A DNA stretch of 64,000 bases from Methanobacterium sp. (GTDB lineage: Archaea > Methanobacteriota > Methanobacteria > Methanobacteriales > Methanobacteriaceae): the NCBI RefSeq assembly GCF_038562635.1, contig NZ_JBCFBO010000001.1, positions 2,272,643 to 2,336,642 on the forward strand, written 5' to 3'. This document shows, piece by piece, positions 1 to 8,583 of this stretch. A model generated the notes under the pieces. That model had not been told where the DNA came from. It saw only the letters and a program-made list of their open reading frames with translations, and made no database searches. Numbering within the stretch: the stretch's first letter is position 1; every line of letters begins with the position of its first letter. The position numbers and the translations under genes were made by a program.

Positions 1-296
1 CGATCTTATACAAGAATTAGTGGATTATAAAGTAAATTTTGTTTTAAATGTACATAAGCATGTTCTTAATACCGGGATAATGGAGAATATGGTAGTTTTG
101 AATTCTGGAACCGCAACTACTGGAATTACGTGGTGATACACGTCCCTGTTATAATAAGATGATAATCAATGATGAAGGGGTGGAAGTATATCTGGTAATG
201 ACTGAAACGGGGCAAAAACAGCATTTGGCTAACTATTCAGTTGAATTAAAAGATGAAGAATTTACAATCTGTTCCCCTAAACATAAATCAGGTTAG
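1..296 (+). pseudogene. 3' end of a calcineurin-like metallophosphoesterase, frameshifted and cut by the window edge
   Basis: Reading from base 2 gives a peptide with NVHKHVLN followed by VVLNSGTATT, which is the GHxH plus NSGTAT end of Icc-type metallophosphoesterases. That frame stops at 134-136. The neighbouring frame continues the same family from about base 126 (LRGDTRPCYN) to the TAG at 294-296, so one base has been gained or lost between about 122 and 127. The Gly normally before the first His of GHxH is Val here, which fits relaxed selection as well as sequence error. The 5' part lies outside the window. The family hydrolyses phosphoesters with two metal ions; the substrate cannot be told. 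Confidence 0.6.
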
Positions 297-297
297 A

Positions 298-564
298 TTA
301 TTTGGAATTCATCTTTAAAGTGTTAATTTTTTCGGATAATGTTAACAGATTGTTGGTTAATTTTTCAATCTTTTCTGCAACACTTAATTCGGTTATTTCT
401 TCAAGATGTGGTTCGTAGGCAGTAGTATACACTTTTAATCGATCATTTGTATGATTTTCCCTATTATATTTGCTTATTTGTTCTAATCCTAGTTGGAGTT
501 CCTCATATGCTTTTAATTCGTTTAATATATCATTCCTTTTACTACTTAATTGGTTTATATCCAT
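298..564 (-). CDS. small hypothetical coiled-coil protein, 88 aa
   Basis: I do not recognise a family. The protein is charged, has no membrane segment, and carries two helical stretches with leucine/isoleucine spacing (roughly residues 10-35 and 60-86) that suggest an antiparallel coiled coil. A strong GGAGGG ribosome binding site lies just upstream of the ATG, which supports real translation. It is convergent with the phosphoesterase remnant, with one base between the two stops. Function unknown. Confidence 0.6.
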   Translation of the reverse strand: MDINQLSSKRNDILNELKAYEELQLGLEQISKYNRENHTNDRLKVYTTAYEPHLEEITELSVAEKIEKLTNNLLTLSEKINTLKMNSK

Positions 565-957
565 TATTTAGTTCCCTCCTAAACTTATTTTAGATGAATA
601 TGTCCCCATTGATTTTTTCCTATTTTCGTGTCAATAATCAATTTTAGAATCAATTTTCAAATTTTACAGTTTTAATGAGGTATATTTAAAATATTAAAAA
701 AAACTACCTGATTACTATTATGTATCTTTTTATGTAAATATGTTTCCACTGACAATCTGGTAAATCCCTAAAATTGAGGATATTTAAATAATTTAAAGAG
801 ATTTATTCAGTTTATTTTGCATATTTCGCATATTTAAAACCTTATTTTTCTATATGGAAATATTTAAACTTAAAAATATGGAAATATAATGGTATTGTTC
901 ATTTTTAAGTTAATTTGCCTCTATTTATTCATTTTTTAGGGGTTCAACTGTGATGTA
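565..957. other. AT-rich intergenic region without a visible gene
   Basis: About 390 bases between two divergent genes. It holds the GGAGGG site of the minus-strand gene near 571-576 and several TTTAAA/TATTTAAA stretches that could be TATA boxes. I see no open frame with a ribosome binding site, RNA gene or repeat. Confidence 0.5.
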
Positions 958-1025
958 CTAACGTTCGTTCGTTAGTTTTATATAGTAGAATATACAAGTA
1001 TATTCAAGAAGCTAACGAACGTTAG
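958..1025 (+). promoter_or_regulatory. TATA box flanked by two TetR-type inverted repeats
   Basis: Site 1 (958-975) is CTAACG-N6-CGTTAG and site 2 (1012-1025) is CTAACG-aa-CGTTAG. A TATA box, TTTATATA, sits between them at 977-984, so the start of transcription would fall close to site 2. Both sites have the half-site typical of TetR-family operators and lie 21 bases or more upstream of the TetR gene. This predicts autorepression, and control of the downstream operon if it is read through from here. Confidence 0.7.
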
Positions 1026-1045
1026 TTAAATGGAATGGGATTATC

Positions 1046-1687
1046 ATGAAAAATCAAGCTACTGACTCAAAAACTGAAAAAAAATCAACTAAAGAAAAAA
1101 TATTTGATGTATCCCTCGATCTTTTCTCACAAAAAGGTTTTGACGGGGTTTCAGTTCGTGAAATTGCAAGAGAAGTTGGGATAAGGGAAAGTTCAATATA
1201 CAACCATTATCGAAATAAAGAGGCAATACTGGATGCTATCATTGATTATTTTATGTCTGAACTTCAGCAGAGCGGCCCACCTGAAGAAGTGGGGGAATTA
1301 TTAATGGATCAAGGTCCTGAAGTGTTTTTTGAAGTGGGGGCCAGAATGTATATAGAACAGGTTAATACTCCTAAAATGGAAAAAATATGGCGTTTAGTTT
1401 CTGTTGAGATGTATCATAACGAAAAAATAAGGAATTTCTACAAAAAAGAACTTTTAGAAGGGCCAATAAATATTTGGGAAGCCACTTTCACTAAAATGAT
1501 AGAAAAAGGACTTATAAAACCAGTTAATCCTAGAACACTGGCATATGAATATTTTTCATTTGCAATATATCTCTTCTTTGAGTATTTTGTCTTAAAATAT
1601 GATGAAGACTTTGATTCATTTATGGATCTAGCTTTAGAGAAGATGAATAACCATACAAAATTCCTTTTGAAAGCTATAAAAGTTTAA
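1046..1687 (+). CDS. TetR/AcrR family transcriptional regulator
   Basis: 213 aa. Residues about 15-60 form the TetR helix-turn-helix: an IFDVSLDLFSQKGFDGVSV stretch followed by REIAREVGIRESSIYNHYRNK, the usual recognition helix with its Tyr-Asn-His-Tyr end. The rest is a helical ligand-binding domain whose inducer cannot be read from sequence. The gene directly follows two CTAACG/CGTTAG palindromes around its TATA box, so it very likely represses itself. The next gene starts 90 bases downstream on the same strand, making it the probable local regulator of the 1778-8514 operon. The ATG has only a weak GGGA site before it. Confidence 0.9.
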   Translation: MKNQATDSKTEKKSTKEKIFDVSLDLFSQKGFDGVSVREIAREVGIRESSIYNHYRNKEAILDAIIDYFMSELQQSGPPEEVGELLMDQGPEVFFEVGARMYIEQVNTPKMEKIWRLVSVEMYHNEKIRNFYKKELLEGPINIWEATFTKMIEKGLIKPVNPRTLAYEYFSFAIYLFFEYFVLKYDEDFDSFMDLALEKMNNHTKFLLKAIKV

Positions 1688-1777
1688 TCATTTATTAGTG
1701 CAACTATGCTACGAGTTTATGTTAACCTATTTATATTTGTTGAACAATTTTAAAAATAACGATATCAGGAATTTATC

Positions 1778-3010
1778 ATGAAGAAAAATATTAAAGTCCT
1801 TTTACTTGGATACAACGGTGCCAATAACACGGGATCTGAAGCAAGGTTACTTGCTATAATAGAAGATATAAGGGCAATTCTGGGTAATGAAGCCCTTATT
1901 ACTGTTCCAACATTAAATAAAGAAAACTTAGAACGTTACCTTAAAGAAGACAAGTTTTTGAAGGTTGCTCCAATATCTTCGATTTTCTTTTTTGATATAA
2001 GAAAACTGGTTAAAGAACATGATGTTCTTTTGCTAGTTGAGGGAAGCTGCTACATGGATACCTGGACTTCAGCACTTTTATGGGCTTTTTTATGGGCCAC
2101 TAAATGTGCAAAAGATTTTAAAAAGCCAAGTATTGCATATGCAGTGGATGCAGGTCATTTATCTTCTTTTAACAGGTGGTTAGTTAAACGAGAAGCCAGC
2201 AAAACTGATCTGATTTTAACTAGGACTGAATCTGCAGCCCAGGAACTCCAAAAAATAGGGGTTAAAGCTCCTATCAGGACAACGGCCGATTGTGCATTTA
2301 CATTCAAAACTGAAAAAGATGATGATGAAATTTTAAAGGAAATATGGCCAGAATCAGATTCTGGAGTGGTGGGTCTGGCACCAATTGATTTTTATTTGTG
2401 GCCGGTGGTGATGCGGCCATGGGGCAAAAAGGAAAACCTGTATAAATGGCCTTACTATTATTCACGTTCAAAATCGAGAGTTGATGGAAGCGAACGATTA
2501 GCTCTTAAATGGGCTGAAGAAGCGGACCGTATAATTGAAAAATATGATAAAAGGGTAGCATTAATTTGTATGGAAGAACTGGATGAACCGCTGGCTGTAT
2601 GTATAAAGAACAAAATGAAGAAGCCTGAAATGGTAAAAATATTTTCATCAAGAAAGTACAATGCATCTACAATGACAAGTATCCTCCGAAGTCTTGAACT
2701 TCTTGTAACTTCTCGTTATCATGCAGGTGTCTTATCGCTTGAAGCTCAGGTTCCTCAGATAGCTATAGGGCATGACACTCGTCTTAGGGGATTTTATAAA
2801 GAATTGGAGTTAGAAAATTATTTATTAGATTACATGTCATCTGAAATCTGGTATAAATTAGAGGAAAAAGTTAATGAACTGCTTGAGAATCCTGAAGCAC
2901 AACAGAAACTACTGAAAGATGGATTTATTCAGCACATTGACCGTGCTCGTAAAAATCCGGAAATTCTTAAGGTTTTTCTCCAAGAGAGAGGGTGGAAGGT
3001 GAAAACATGA
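1778..3010 (+). CDS. polysaccharide pyruvyl transferase family protein
   Basis: 410 aa. The N-terminus (VLLLGYNGANNTGSEA) and the C-terminal block with SRYHAGVLSLEAQVPQIAIG are hallmarks of the CsaB/WcaK-type polysaccharide pyruvyl transferase fold. Known members add pyruvate ketals to cell-surface sugars, but the family is broad and this one sits beside lipid-like and redox enzymes rather than glycosyltransferases. The stop overlaps the next start as ATGA (3007-3010), indicating translational coupling. A TATA-like TTTATATTTG lies near 1730, so the gene may have its own promoter as well as reading from the TetR gene. Confidence 0.8.
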   Translation: MKKNIKVLLLGYNGANNTGSEARLLAIIEDIRAILGNEALITVPTLNKENLERYLKEDKFLKVAPISSIFFFDIRKLVKEHDVLLLVEGSCYMDTWTSALLWAFLWATKCAKDFKKPSIAYAVDAGHLSSFNRWLVKREASKTDLILTRTESAAQELQKIGVKAPIRTTADCAFTFKTEKDDDEILKEIWPESDSGVVGLAPIDFYLWPVVMRPWGKKENLYKWPYYYSRSKSRVDGSERLALKWAEEADRIIEKYDKRVALICMEELDEPLAVCIKNKMKKPEMVKIFSSRKYNASTMTSILRSLELLVTSRYHAGVLSLEAQVPQIAIGHDTRLRGFYKELELENYLLDYMSSEIWYKLEEKVNELLENPEAQQKLLKDGFIQHIDRARKNPEILKVFLQERGWKVKT

Positions 3011-5781
3011 ATAAAGTTATACTTTTAACAGGGGCAAATGGATTTTTAGGTACTCAAGCTGCCCTAAGACTTCTCAGGAGTTATAACTATAAAATTATAG
3101 CTTTAATACGGGGCAATGATAAACAACATGCTACAAACAGGCTTTCTAGAGCATGGTGGGAATTTCCAGAACTTTTAGATGAATTAGGTAATAGAATTCA
3201 TGTATTAAATGGAGATATTACCAGAAATGAATTGGGAATAGAAAAGCAGGAATATAAAAACCTGATTCAAACGGTTACCCATATAATTCACACTGCTGCA
3301 GACTGGAAATTAAAATCTTCCCTTGAGGAACTCCAGAAAATCAACGTGCAGGGAACTGAAAATATGCTGAAATTGGCCCAGTTAGCTCATGAAGACCATG
3401 GATTAGAAAGATTTTCTCATGTATCTACAGCTTATGTTGCAGGTGGGAAAAAAGGCGTTGTCTCTGAGGATTCTTTGACCTCAAAATATGGGTTTTTAAG
3501 TGATTATGAAAAGACCAAGTTTGAAAGTGAGGTCCTTGTGAGAAAATCTGGATTTGATGTATCTATCTTCCGTCCAAGCATGATTGTAGGTGATTCTTCT
3601 ACAGGATACATTAAAACATTTAATACGGTATATGTGCCTCTCCGGCTTTATTTAAGCGGAAAATTAAAAATAATCCCTGTTTCCAGATCAATGAAAATAA
3701 ATTTAGTGCCTGTAGATTACGTTGCAGATTCAATTGTAAAGCTTACTTTTGAGGGGAAGGCTGTAAATAAGACTTTTCACTTAACTGCACCTGTTGAATC
3801 GCTCCCTACCCTTGAAGAACTTATTGAATTTGTAAGGGAATGGAGCGAGGAGAATATTGATATTAAACTTAATACTCCAATTTACATGCCATTAAATGTT
3901 TCATTACTCCAAAAAATCTCATCTCATGGCTATTTGTTTGGAAAAGGAACAGGTAAATTACTTGAAACAGTAAATACTCTTTCTCCTTATTTTAATGAAA
4001 ATAGGGAATACTTGGGAGATAATACTGAGGAAATAATAGGGCCATATAGATATAAATGGCAGAATTTCTTACCTAAACTCATTGAATTCGCTGTTTATCA
4101 TGGTTTCTTACATAGATCTGATCGTACAGTTCACGAACAGGCTTTATTTAGACTTCAAAGGAGCAGCATGCCTGTTAAATATTACGACATCGTTAAAGGT
4201 GAAATTAAAGAATCAAGTTCAACTGACATTTATCAAAACATAATATCTGCTTCAAAGGCCCTTCAGAGCATGGGAGTTAACAAGGGAGATAAAGTAGCAG
4301 TAATTGGTTATAACAGTACAAAGTATCTCATATTAGATATTGCAATTGGTATTGTGGGCGCAGTGAGCGTACCTATTTATTATACGAGCCCTTTAAATGA
4401 GATTAGGGAGATATTGGACGATAGCAGTGCAAAAATTCTTTTTGCAGGCATTCCTCAAATTTTAAATGATTTAAATGAATTTGATGCTCACATTTCAGTT
4501 GTTTCACTATGCAAACAAAGTGTTGATAGGGATTTGGAGGTTATTTCATGGGAAGAATTCCTTAAAAAAGGAGAGGAAGTAAATAAAGTGATTGATACGC
4601 CTTTAAACTTTGATGACACTGCCACTATACGTTATACTTCTGGAACAACTGGAAAACCTAGGGGAGTTATGTTTACTCATGGGAACCTCCGTTGGATGGC
4701 AGAATTCATAGCTTCTATGCCTCCTTGGAAGGATAGAACCTCTGAAATATCTTACCTTTCGTTTCTTCCAATGAACCATGTGGTGGAAGGAATTATGGGA
4801 ACTTACGCTCCTTATTATGCTCCTGCATCTTTAAACCTTTATTTTCTGGAAAATTTTCATGATCTTGAAGAATCTCTTCAGGAGGTGAGGCCCAATGTAT
4901 TCTTTTCAGTGCCGCGTTTCTATGAGAAGGTATGGTGCAATGTATTGGAATCCAGAATAGGGCAAATTTACATTAGTTCCTCTGGAATCGTGAAGACAGT
5001 TCTGGGAAAATTAATTAAGAGGGAAATTCTTAAAAAGGCAGGTCTGGACAGGTGTGCTCAATTAATCGTTGGTTCTGCACCTGTAAGTGATGAATTACTC
5101 AAATACTATCATGAACTTGGTATTGAAGTTCATAATGCCTATGGATTAACCGAAGCGCCGCTTATAACCATTAATAGAATTGGAAAAAATAGGATAGGGA
5201 CAGTAGGTGAACCTCTCCCTGATACCTATATTAAAATAGATGGAGAAGGTGAAATACTGATAAACGGGCCGCAGGTAATGTCAGGTTATTTTAAAGATGA
5301 TTCAGATTCTTTAGAGGATGGATGGCTCCATACTGGTGATCTGGGATATGAAACCCCTGAAGACAGCCTTGTAATTACCGGCCGTAGAAAGGAGGTCCTA
5401 GTTAATTCTTATGGGAAAACAATAAGCCCCCTCAAAATAGAAGTGATGCTTAAAAATATATCTGGGATCGAAGAGGCCATGGTAATTGGTGACGGAAAGC
5501 CTTACTGCAGCGCTTTTTTATGGGTTGAAGAAGACTCAAATCTTAAATGGATTGATAAAACTATCGGTGAAATAAATACCCGACTTTCCCGCCCAGAAGA
5601 GATTAAAAAATGGGTTATTTTAAAGGATGATCTTTCAATAGGCACTGATTTAACTGCAAACCTTAAACTTAAAAGAAAATCTATTTCAAAGCGTTATGAA
5701 GATATTATTAACTTTATTTATGGATCTGGAACTAAAACGGACAGTATATTACACTTTGGCAGTATTGAGGTGGATTCATGA
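3007..5781 (+). CDS. fusion of an extended short-chain reductase (thioester-reductase-like) with an AMP-forming acyl ligase
   Basis: 924 aa from the ATG at 3007. This start is chosen over the in-frame ATG at 2992 because it gives the ATGA overlap with the upstream stop and has GGAAGGTG in front. Residues 1-365 are an NAD(P)-binding male-sterility/thioester-reductase type domain, with TGANGFLG at 8-15, STAY at 140-143 and catalytic YxxxK at 167-171. Residues about 380-920 are an ANL adenylating enzyme, with YTSGTTGKPRG at 543-553, a TGDLGYE motif and the C-terminal hinge (GRRKEVLVNSYGKTISP). Carboxylic acid reductases carry the order adenylation-carrier-reductase. Here the order is reversed and no carrier domain with a phosphopantetheine serine is visible. 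It probably activates a carboxylate to an acyl-AMP or acyl-CoA, with a reductase or dehydrogenase step on the same substrate; the substrate is unknown. Confidence 0.85.
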   Translation: MNKVILLTGANGFLGTQAALRLLRSYNYKIIALIRGNDKQHATNRLSRAWWEFPELLDELGNRIHVLNGDITRNELGIEKQEYKNLIQTVTHIIHTAADWKLKSSLEELQKINVQGTENMLKLAQLAHEDHGLERFSHVSTAYVAGGKKGVVSEDSLTSKYGFLSDYEKTKFESEVLVRKSGFDVSIFRPSMIVGDSSTGYIKTFNTVYVPLRLYLSGKLKIIPVSRSMKINLVPVDYVADSIVKLTFEGKAVNKTFHLTAPVESLPTLEELIEFVREWSEENIDIKLNTPIYMPLNVSLLQKISSHGYLFGKGTGKLLETVNTLSPYFNENREYLGDNTEEIIGPYRYKWQNFLPKLIEFAVYHGFLHRSDRTVHEQALFRLQRSSMPVKYYDIVKGEIKESSSTDIYQNIISASKALQSMGVNKGDKVAVIGYNSTKYLILDIAIGIVGAVSVPIYYTSPLNEIREILDDSSAKILFAGIPQILNDLNEFDAHISVVSLCKQSVDRDLEVISWEEFLKKGEEVNKVIDTPLNFDDTATIRYTSGTTGKPRGVMFTHGNLRWMAEFIASMPPWKDRTSEISYLSFLPMNHVVEGIMGTYAPYYAPASLNLYFLENFHDLEESLQEVRPNVFFSVPRFYEKVWCNVLESRIGQIYISSSGIVKTVLGKLIKREILKKAGLDRCAQLIVGSAPVSDELLKYYHELGIEVHNAYGLTEAPLITINRIGKNRIGTVGEPLPDTYIKIDGEGEILINGPQVMSGYFKDDSDSLEDGWLHTGDLGYETPEDSLVITGRRKEVLVNSYGKTISPLKIEVMLKNISGIEEAMVIGDGKPYCSAFLWVEEDSNLKWIDKTIGEINTRLSRPEEIKKWVILKDDLSIGTDLTANLKLKRKSISKRYEDIINFIYGSGTKTDSILHFGSIEVDS

Positions 5782-6383
5782 GTGTTCGGCTAAAACTTGC
5801 CTCAATTTGGCTTCCAGATTTCATTTTAAAGAGAGAACTGGACAATGTAGCTAGGAATACAATAGATGGACTCGATGATCTTTTAAAGCAGTATGTACCT
5901 TCAAAAATGGAAACATTAATTAAAAACCATGAAATTTTAAAGGGAAAACTTGAGCAGAGAAGATCTTCAATGGCTATGGCACATAATAAACGTGTTAAAA
6001 TATTAATTCAAGAGTTAGGATATGAAAAAGCCGTTAAAATTGGAAGAAAATCCATGTTTGAAGTTGGTTTTAAATTAGGGCAAGATGCCCGCCGAAAACT
6101 TGGAGTAGGAGATAATTTTAAGGATCTTGAACTTGCAGCAGGAATACTTTACAAAATACTTGGAATAGAGTTTAAAATAGAAAATAAAGAAGGAAACATG
6201 TTCATGATTGTAAATAGATGTTCTTTATCTAAATATTATTCTCCTGAGTCCTGCATGATTTTAAGTGCTGCAGATGAAGGGGTAGTGTGCGGTTTAAATA
6301 AAAATATGGGCATGCGATTTAAAGAAAGAATTACTGAAGGAGCACCTGAGTGTATAGCTTGTATAAATGAGGTAAAAATATGA
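5778..6383 (+). CDS. small Cys-rich protein resembling the L-2-amino-thiazoline-4-carboxylic acid hydrolase family
   Basis: 201 aa, joined to both neighbours by ATGA overlaps (5778-5781 and 6380-6383). The N-terminal half is helical. The C-terminal half has the layout RC-x4-Y, then C and ADEGVVCGLN, then RFKERITEGAPEC, which resembles the ATC-hydrolase family (and more distantly V4R-type domains) in spacing of Cys, the acidic centre and the final GxPxC. Many family members are probably not ATC hydrolases. Because it lies between the ligase/reductase fusion and the GMC oxidoreductase, it may handle a shared intermediate; that is inference. Confidence 0.55.
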   Translation: MSVRLKLASIWLPDFILKRELDNVARNTIDGLDDLLKQYVPSKMETLIKNHEILKGKLEQRRSSMAMAHNKRVKILIQELGYEKAVKIGRKSMFEVGFKLGQDARRKLGVGDNFKDLELAAGILYKILGIEFKIENKEGNMFMIVNRCSLSKYYSPESCMILSAADEGVVCGLNKNMGMRFKERITEGAPECIACINEVKI

Positions 6384-7669
6384 GGGCAATAGTGGTAGGA
6401 ACTGGAGCTGGAGGGGCGACAGCGGCGCGTGAATTAGTGAATGCTGGATTTGAAGTAATAATTCTGGAAGCAGGAAAAGAATTTAAACCTTTCAGACGGC
6501 TTTTACAGGTAGCAGGCCCTCTTAGGAGAACCGGCCTTTTAGGAAATGAAAAAACAATCACTAGAATGTTTCCACCTATGGACACTATGCGTTCATCGGA
6601 TGATCTTGTACTTGTCAGGGGTATGACCATGGGTGGTTCTACTGTACTTTCGTGCGGTAACATAGTGCGTGCAGACCGCGGTTTAAAAGAAATAGGCTTA
6701 GATCTTAGTCCTGAATTTGAAAAAATTGAAAAAGATATTGGCGTAACTGAATTTCCCAGAAAAAGGTGGCAGTCTGTAACAGAAAAGATGTTTGAAGCCG
6801 CTCAAAAACTTGGATTGGAACCAAAGGTAACTCCTAAAGCTGTTGATTCAGTTAAGTGTGTATCATGCGGATTGTGTGAGCTTGGGTGTACTACCGGCGC
6901 GCGGTGGGATTCTCGAAGGTTTTTAAATGATGCAATTGACGCCGGTGCTAAATTATACACTTCATCGCCGGTTGAAAAAGTTATAATAGAAAAAGGCCAG
7001 ACTAGGGGAGTTATGGTGGGATCGAAGACTATTAAATCAGATATTGTAGTTTTAGCTGCAGGTGGAATTGGAACGGCGCAGATATTAAAAGCCTCGGGCC
7101 TGCATGCTAAAGATAATTTATGGGTTGATATAGTCCTTACATTGGGCGGAGTTCTTAAAGGAGCAAATCAAATTAAAGAACCACCTATGGCATGGCATAC
7201 AAAGCATGAAGGTTATATTCTCTCTCCTTATTTAGATATTCTTTCCCACTGGTTCCATAAACCATGGAGAAATGTATCTATAGAAGATAGAGTTGGCGTA
7301 ATGGTAAAACTTGCAGATATAGAAGAGGGGGCGGTTTTTGCAGATGGAAAAGTGCAGAAAACCATAAAAAAAGAGGATTATACTCGTCTTGATGATGCGA
7401 TTGGAGAAGCTAAAAAAATTATGGAATGTGTAGGTGTTTCGGGTCCCTATGTTAACGGTGTGCATAATGGCGGACATCTGGGTGGTACAGTACCGCTTAC
7501 TAAAGATGATGTATATTCTATGAAGCCTTCCGGGCTGCCAGAAGGTTTATGGGTAGCTGATTTATCACTGGCACCTCGTTCGCAGGGTTTACCTACAATA
7601 TTACTTGCTTCAGCTATGGCACTTAAAGTAGCAGGAAAAATATCTGAAGAATATGGGAAAATGAAATAA
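6380..7669 (+). CDS. GMC-type FAD oxidoreductase with a ferredoxin-like CxxCxxCxxxC motif
   Basis: 429 aa, shorter than typical GMC enzymes (500-600). The N-terminus has the FAD-binding VVGTGAGGATAARE and the ILEAGKE strand; MGGSTVLSCGN (84-94) is the GMC flavin-contact motif, and the C-terminus (LWVADLSLAPRSQGLPTILLA) is the GMC_oxred_C end. Residues 160-170 contain C160, C163, C166 and C170 in 4Fe-4S ferredoxin spacing, suggesting electron transfer to or from a cluster instead of oxygen, which suits an anaerobe. The family oxidises alcohols or reduces aldehydes and polyenes. Being translationally coupled to the reductase-ligase fusion, it may act on the resulting aldehyde or alcohol (inference). 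Confidence 0.8.
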   Translation: MRAIVVGTGAGGATAARELVNAGFEVIILEAGKEFKPFRRLLQVAGPLRRTGLLGNEKTITRMFPPMDTMRSSDDLVLVRGMTMGGSTVLSCGNIVRADRGLKEIGLDLSPEFEKIEKDIGVTEFPRKRWQSVTEKMFEAAQKLGLEPKVTPKAVDSVKCVSCGLCELGCTTGARWDSRRFLNDAIDAGAKLYTSSPVEKVIIEKGQTRGVMVGSKTIKSDIVVLAAGGIGTAQILKASGLHAKDNLWVDIVLTLGGVLKGANQIKEPPMAWHTKHEGYILSPYLDILSHWFHKPWRNVSIEDRVGVMVKLADIEEGAVFADGKVQKTIKKEDYTRLDDAIGEAKKIMECVGVSGPYVNGVHNGGHLGGTVPLTKDDVYSMKPSGLPEGLWVADLSLAPRSQGLPTILLASAMALKVAGKISEEYGKMK

Positions 7670-7704
7670 CATTGTAAAATAATTATAGAATGGAAGGCGG
7701 TTAA

Positions 7705-8514
7705 ATGAAAACCTTTAAAATCAAAGATTTTGAGGCCCCGGAAACACGGTTTCCGAGGGTACTAGCAGTAATGGGGAGCCCTAAAAAGAAGGGGAACACT
7801 TATAAGGTTACTCGAGAAGTCGAAGAAAGAATGAAACAGTTGGGCAACATTGAATTTGAATATTTATTTTTAAAAGATGTAGATTTAAAGATGTGCAGCG
7901 GATGTTTTAACTGTGTTAGGAAAGGTGAGGATTTATGTCCTATAAATGATAGTCGGGTAGAAATTGAAAATAAAATTGCTGCAGCAGATGGTGTGATACT
8001 CGCTTCCCCTGTATACTGTGAGAATGTAAGCGGGCTTATGAAGAACTTCATTGATAGATTTTCATTTGTTTTCCACAGGCCCCGTTTTTTTGATCAAAAA
8101 CTCATGGTTTTAGCCACCAGTGCAGGTGGAGGGTTAAAAGAGACCATTGACTACCTTAAAAAGCTTCAAATCTGGGGATTTGGAACTCCCGTTGAGCTTA
8201 GAGTGATAACACCACCGTGGCCTCAGTCTGATGCTCTTCAGAAAAAGAATGAGAAAAACATAAACAATGCAGCTGAAGAGTTTTACCAGAAACTTCAGGA
8301 AGGAAGGCAGCCGCCAAACTTTATGCAGTACATGCACTTTAGATTCTTAAAGGAAACTTCTAAATTGGGATATCTTCCAGCAGATCTTGAATTTTATAAA
8401 GATAAGGGCGAATTTTTTTATGATACTAGTGTAAGTCCTTTAAAAAAGATATTTGCACCATTAATCATGAAATTTGCATTTTTCATGATGAGGGACATGG
8501 AGCCAAAGAGTTAG
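7705..8514 (+). CDS. iron-sulfur flavoprotein (NADPH-dependent FMN reductase family)
   Basis: 269 aa. The flavodoxin-like FMN site is AVMGSPKKKGNT near the N-terminus, followed by the compact cysteine motif MCSGCFNC with a further Cys after VRKGEDL, the Isf-type 4Fe-4S arrangement, and ILASPVYCENVSGLMKNFID. Isf proteins of methanogens take electrons from ferredoxin and reduce oxygen or peroxide-type acceptors, though many paralogues have unknown partners. A GGAAGGCGG site precedes the ATG and the gap to the GMC gene is only 35 bases, so it is probably the last gene of this operon. The C-terminal extension of about 90 residues with a hydrophobic tail is longer than in the smaller Isf proteins. 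Confidence 0.8.
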   Translation: MKTFKIKDFEAPETRFPRVLAVMGSPKKKGNTYKVTREVEERMKQLGNIEFEYLFLKDVDLKMCSGCFNCVRKGEDLCPINDSRVEIENKIAAADGVILASPVYCENVSGLMKNFIDRFSFVFHRPRFFDQKLMVLATSAGGGLKETIDYLKKLQIWGFGTPVELRVITPPWPQSDALQKKNEKNINNAAEEFYQKLQEGRQPPNFMQYMHFRFLKETSKLGYLPADLEFYKDKGEFFYDTSVSPLKKIFAPLIMKFAFFMMRDMEPKS

Positions 8515-8518
8515 AAAA

Positions 8519-8541
8519 TTAAATTTAAATTCTTTTTTTAT
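8519..8541 (+). terminator. T-run terminator after the TetR operon
   Basis: A self-complementary AATTTAAATT is followed by seven T at 8533-8539, just after the stop of the flavoprotein. This is the archaeal U-tract type of terminator. The following gene has its own TATA-like stretch. Confidence 0.4.
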
Positions 8542-8583
8542 TGTCAGCAAATTATTTGATTAATAACAATCATATTATATGTT

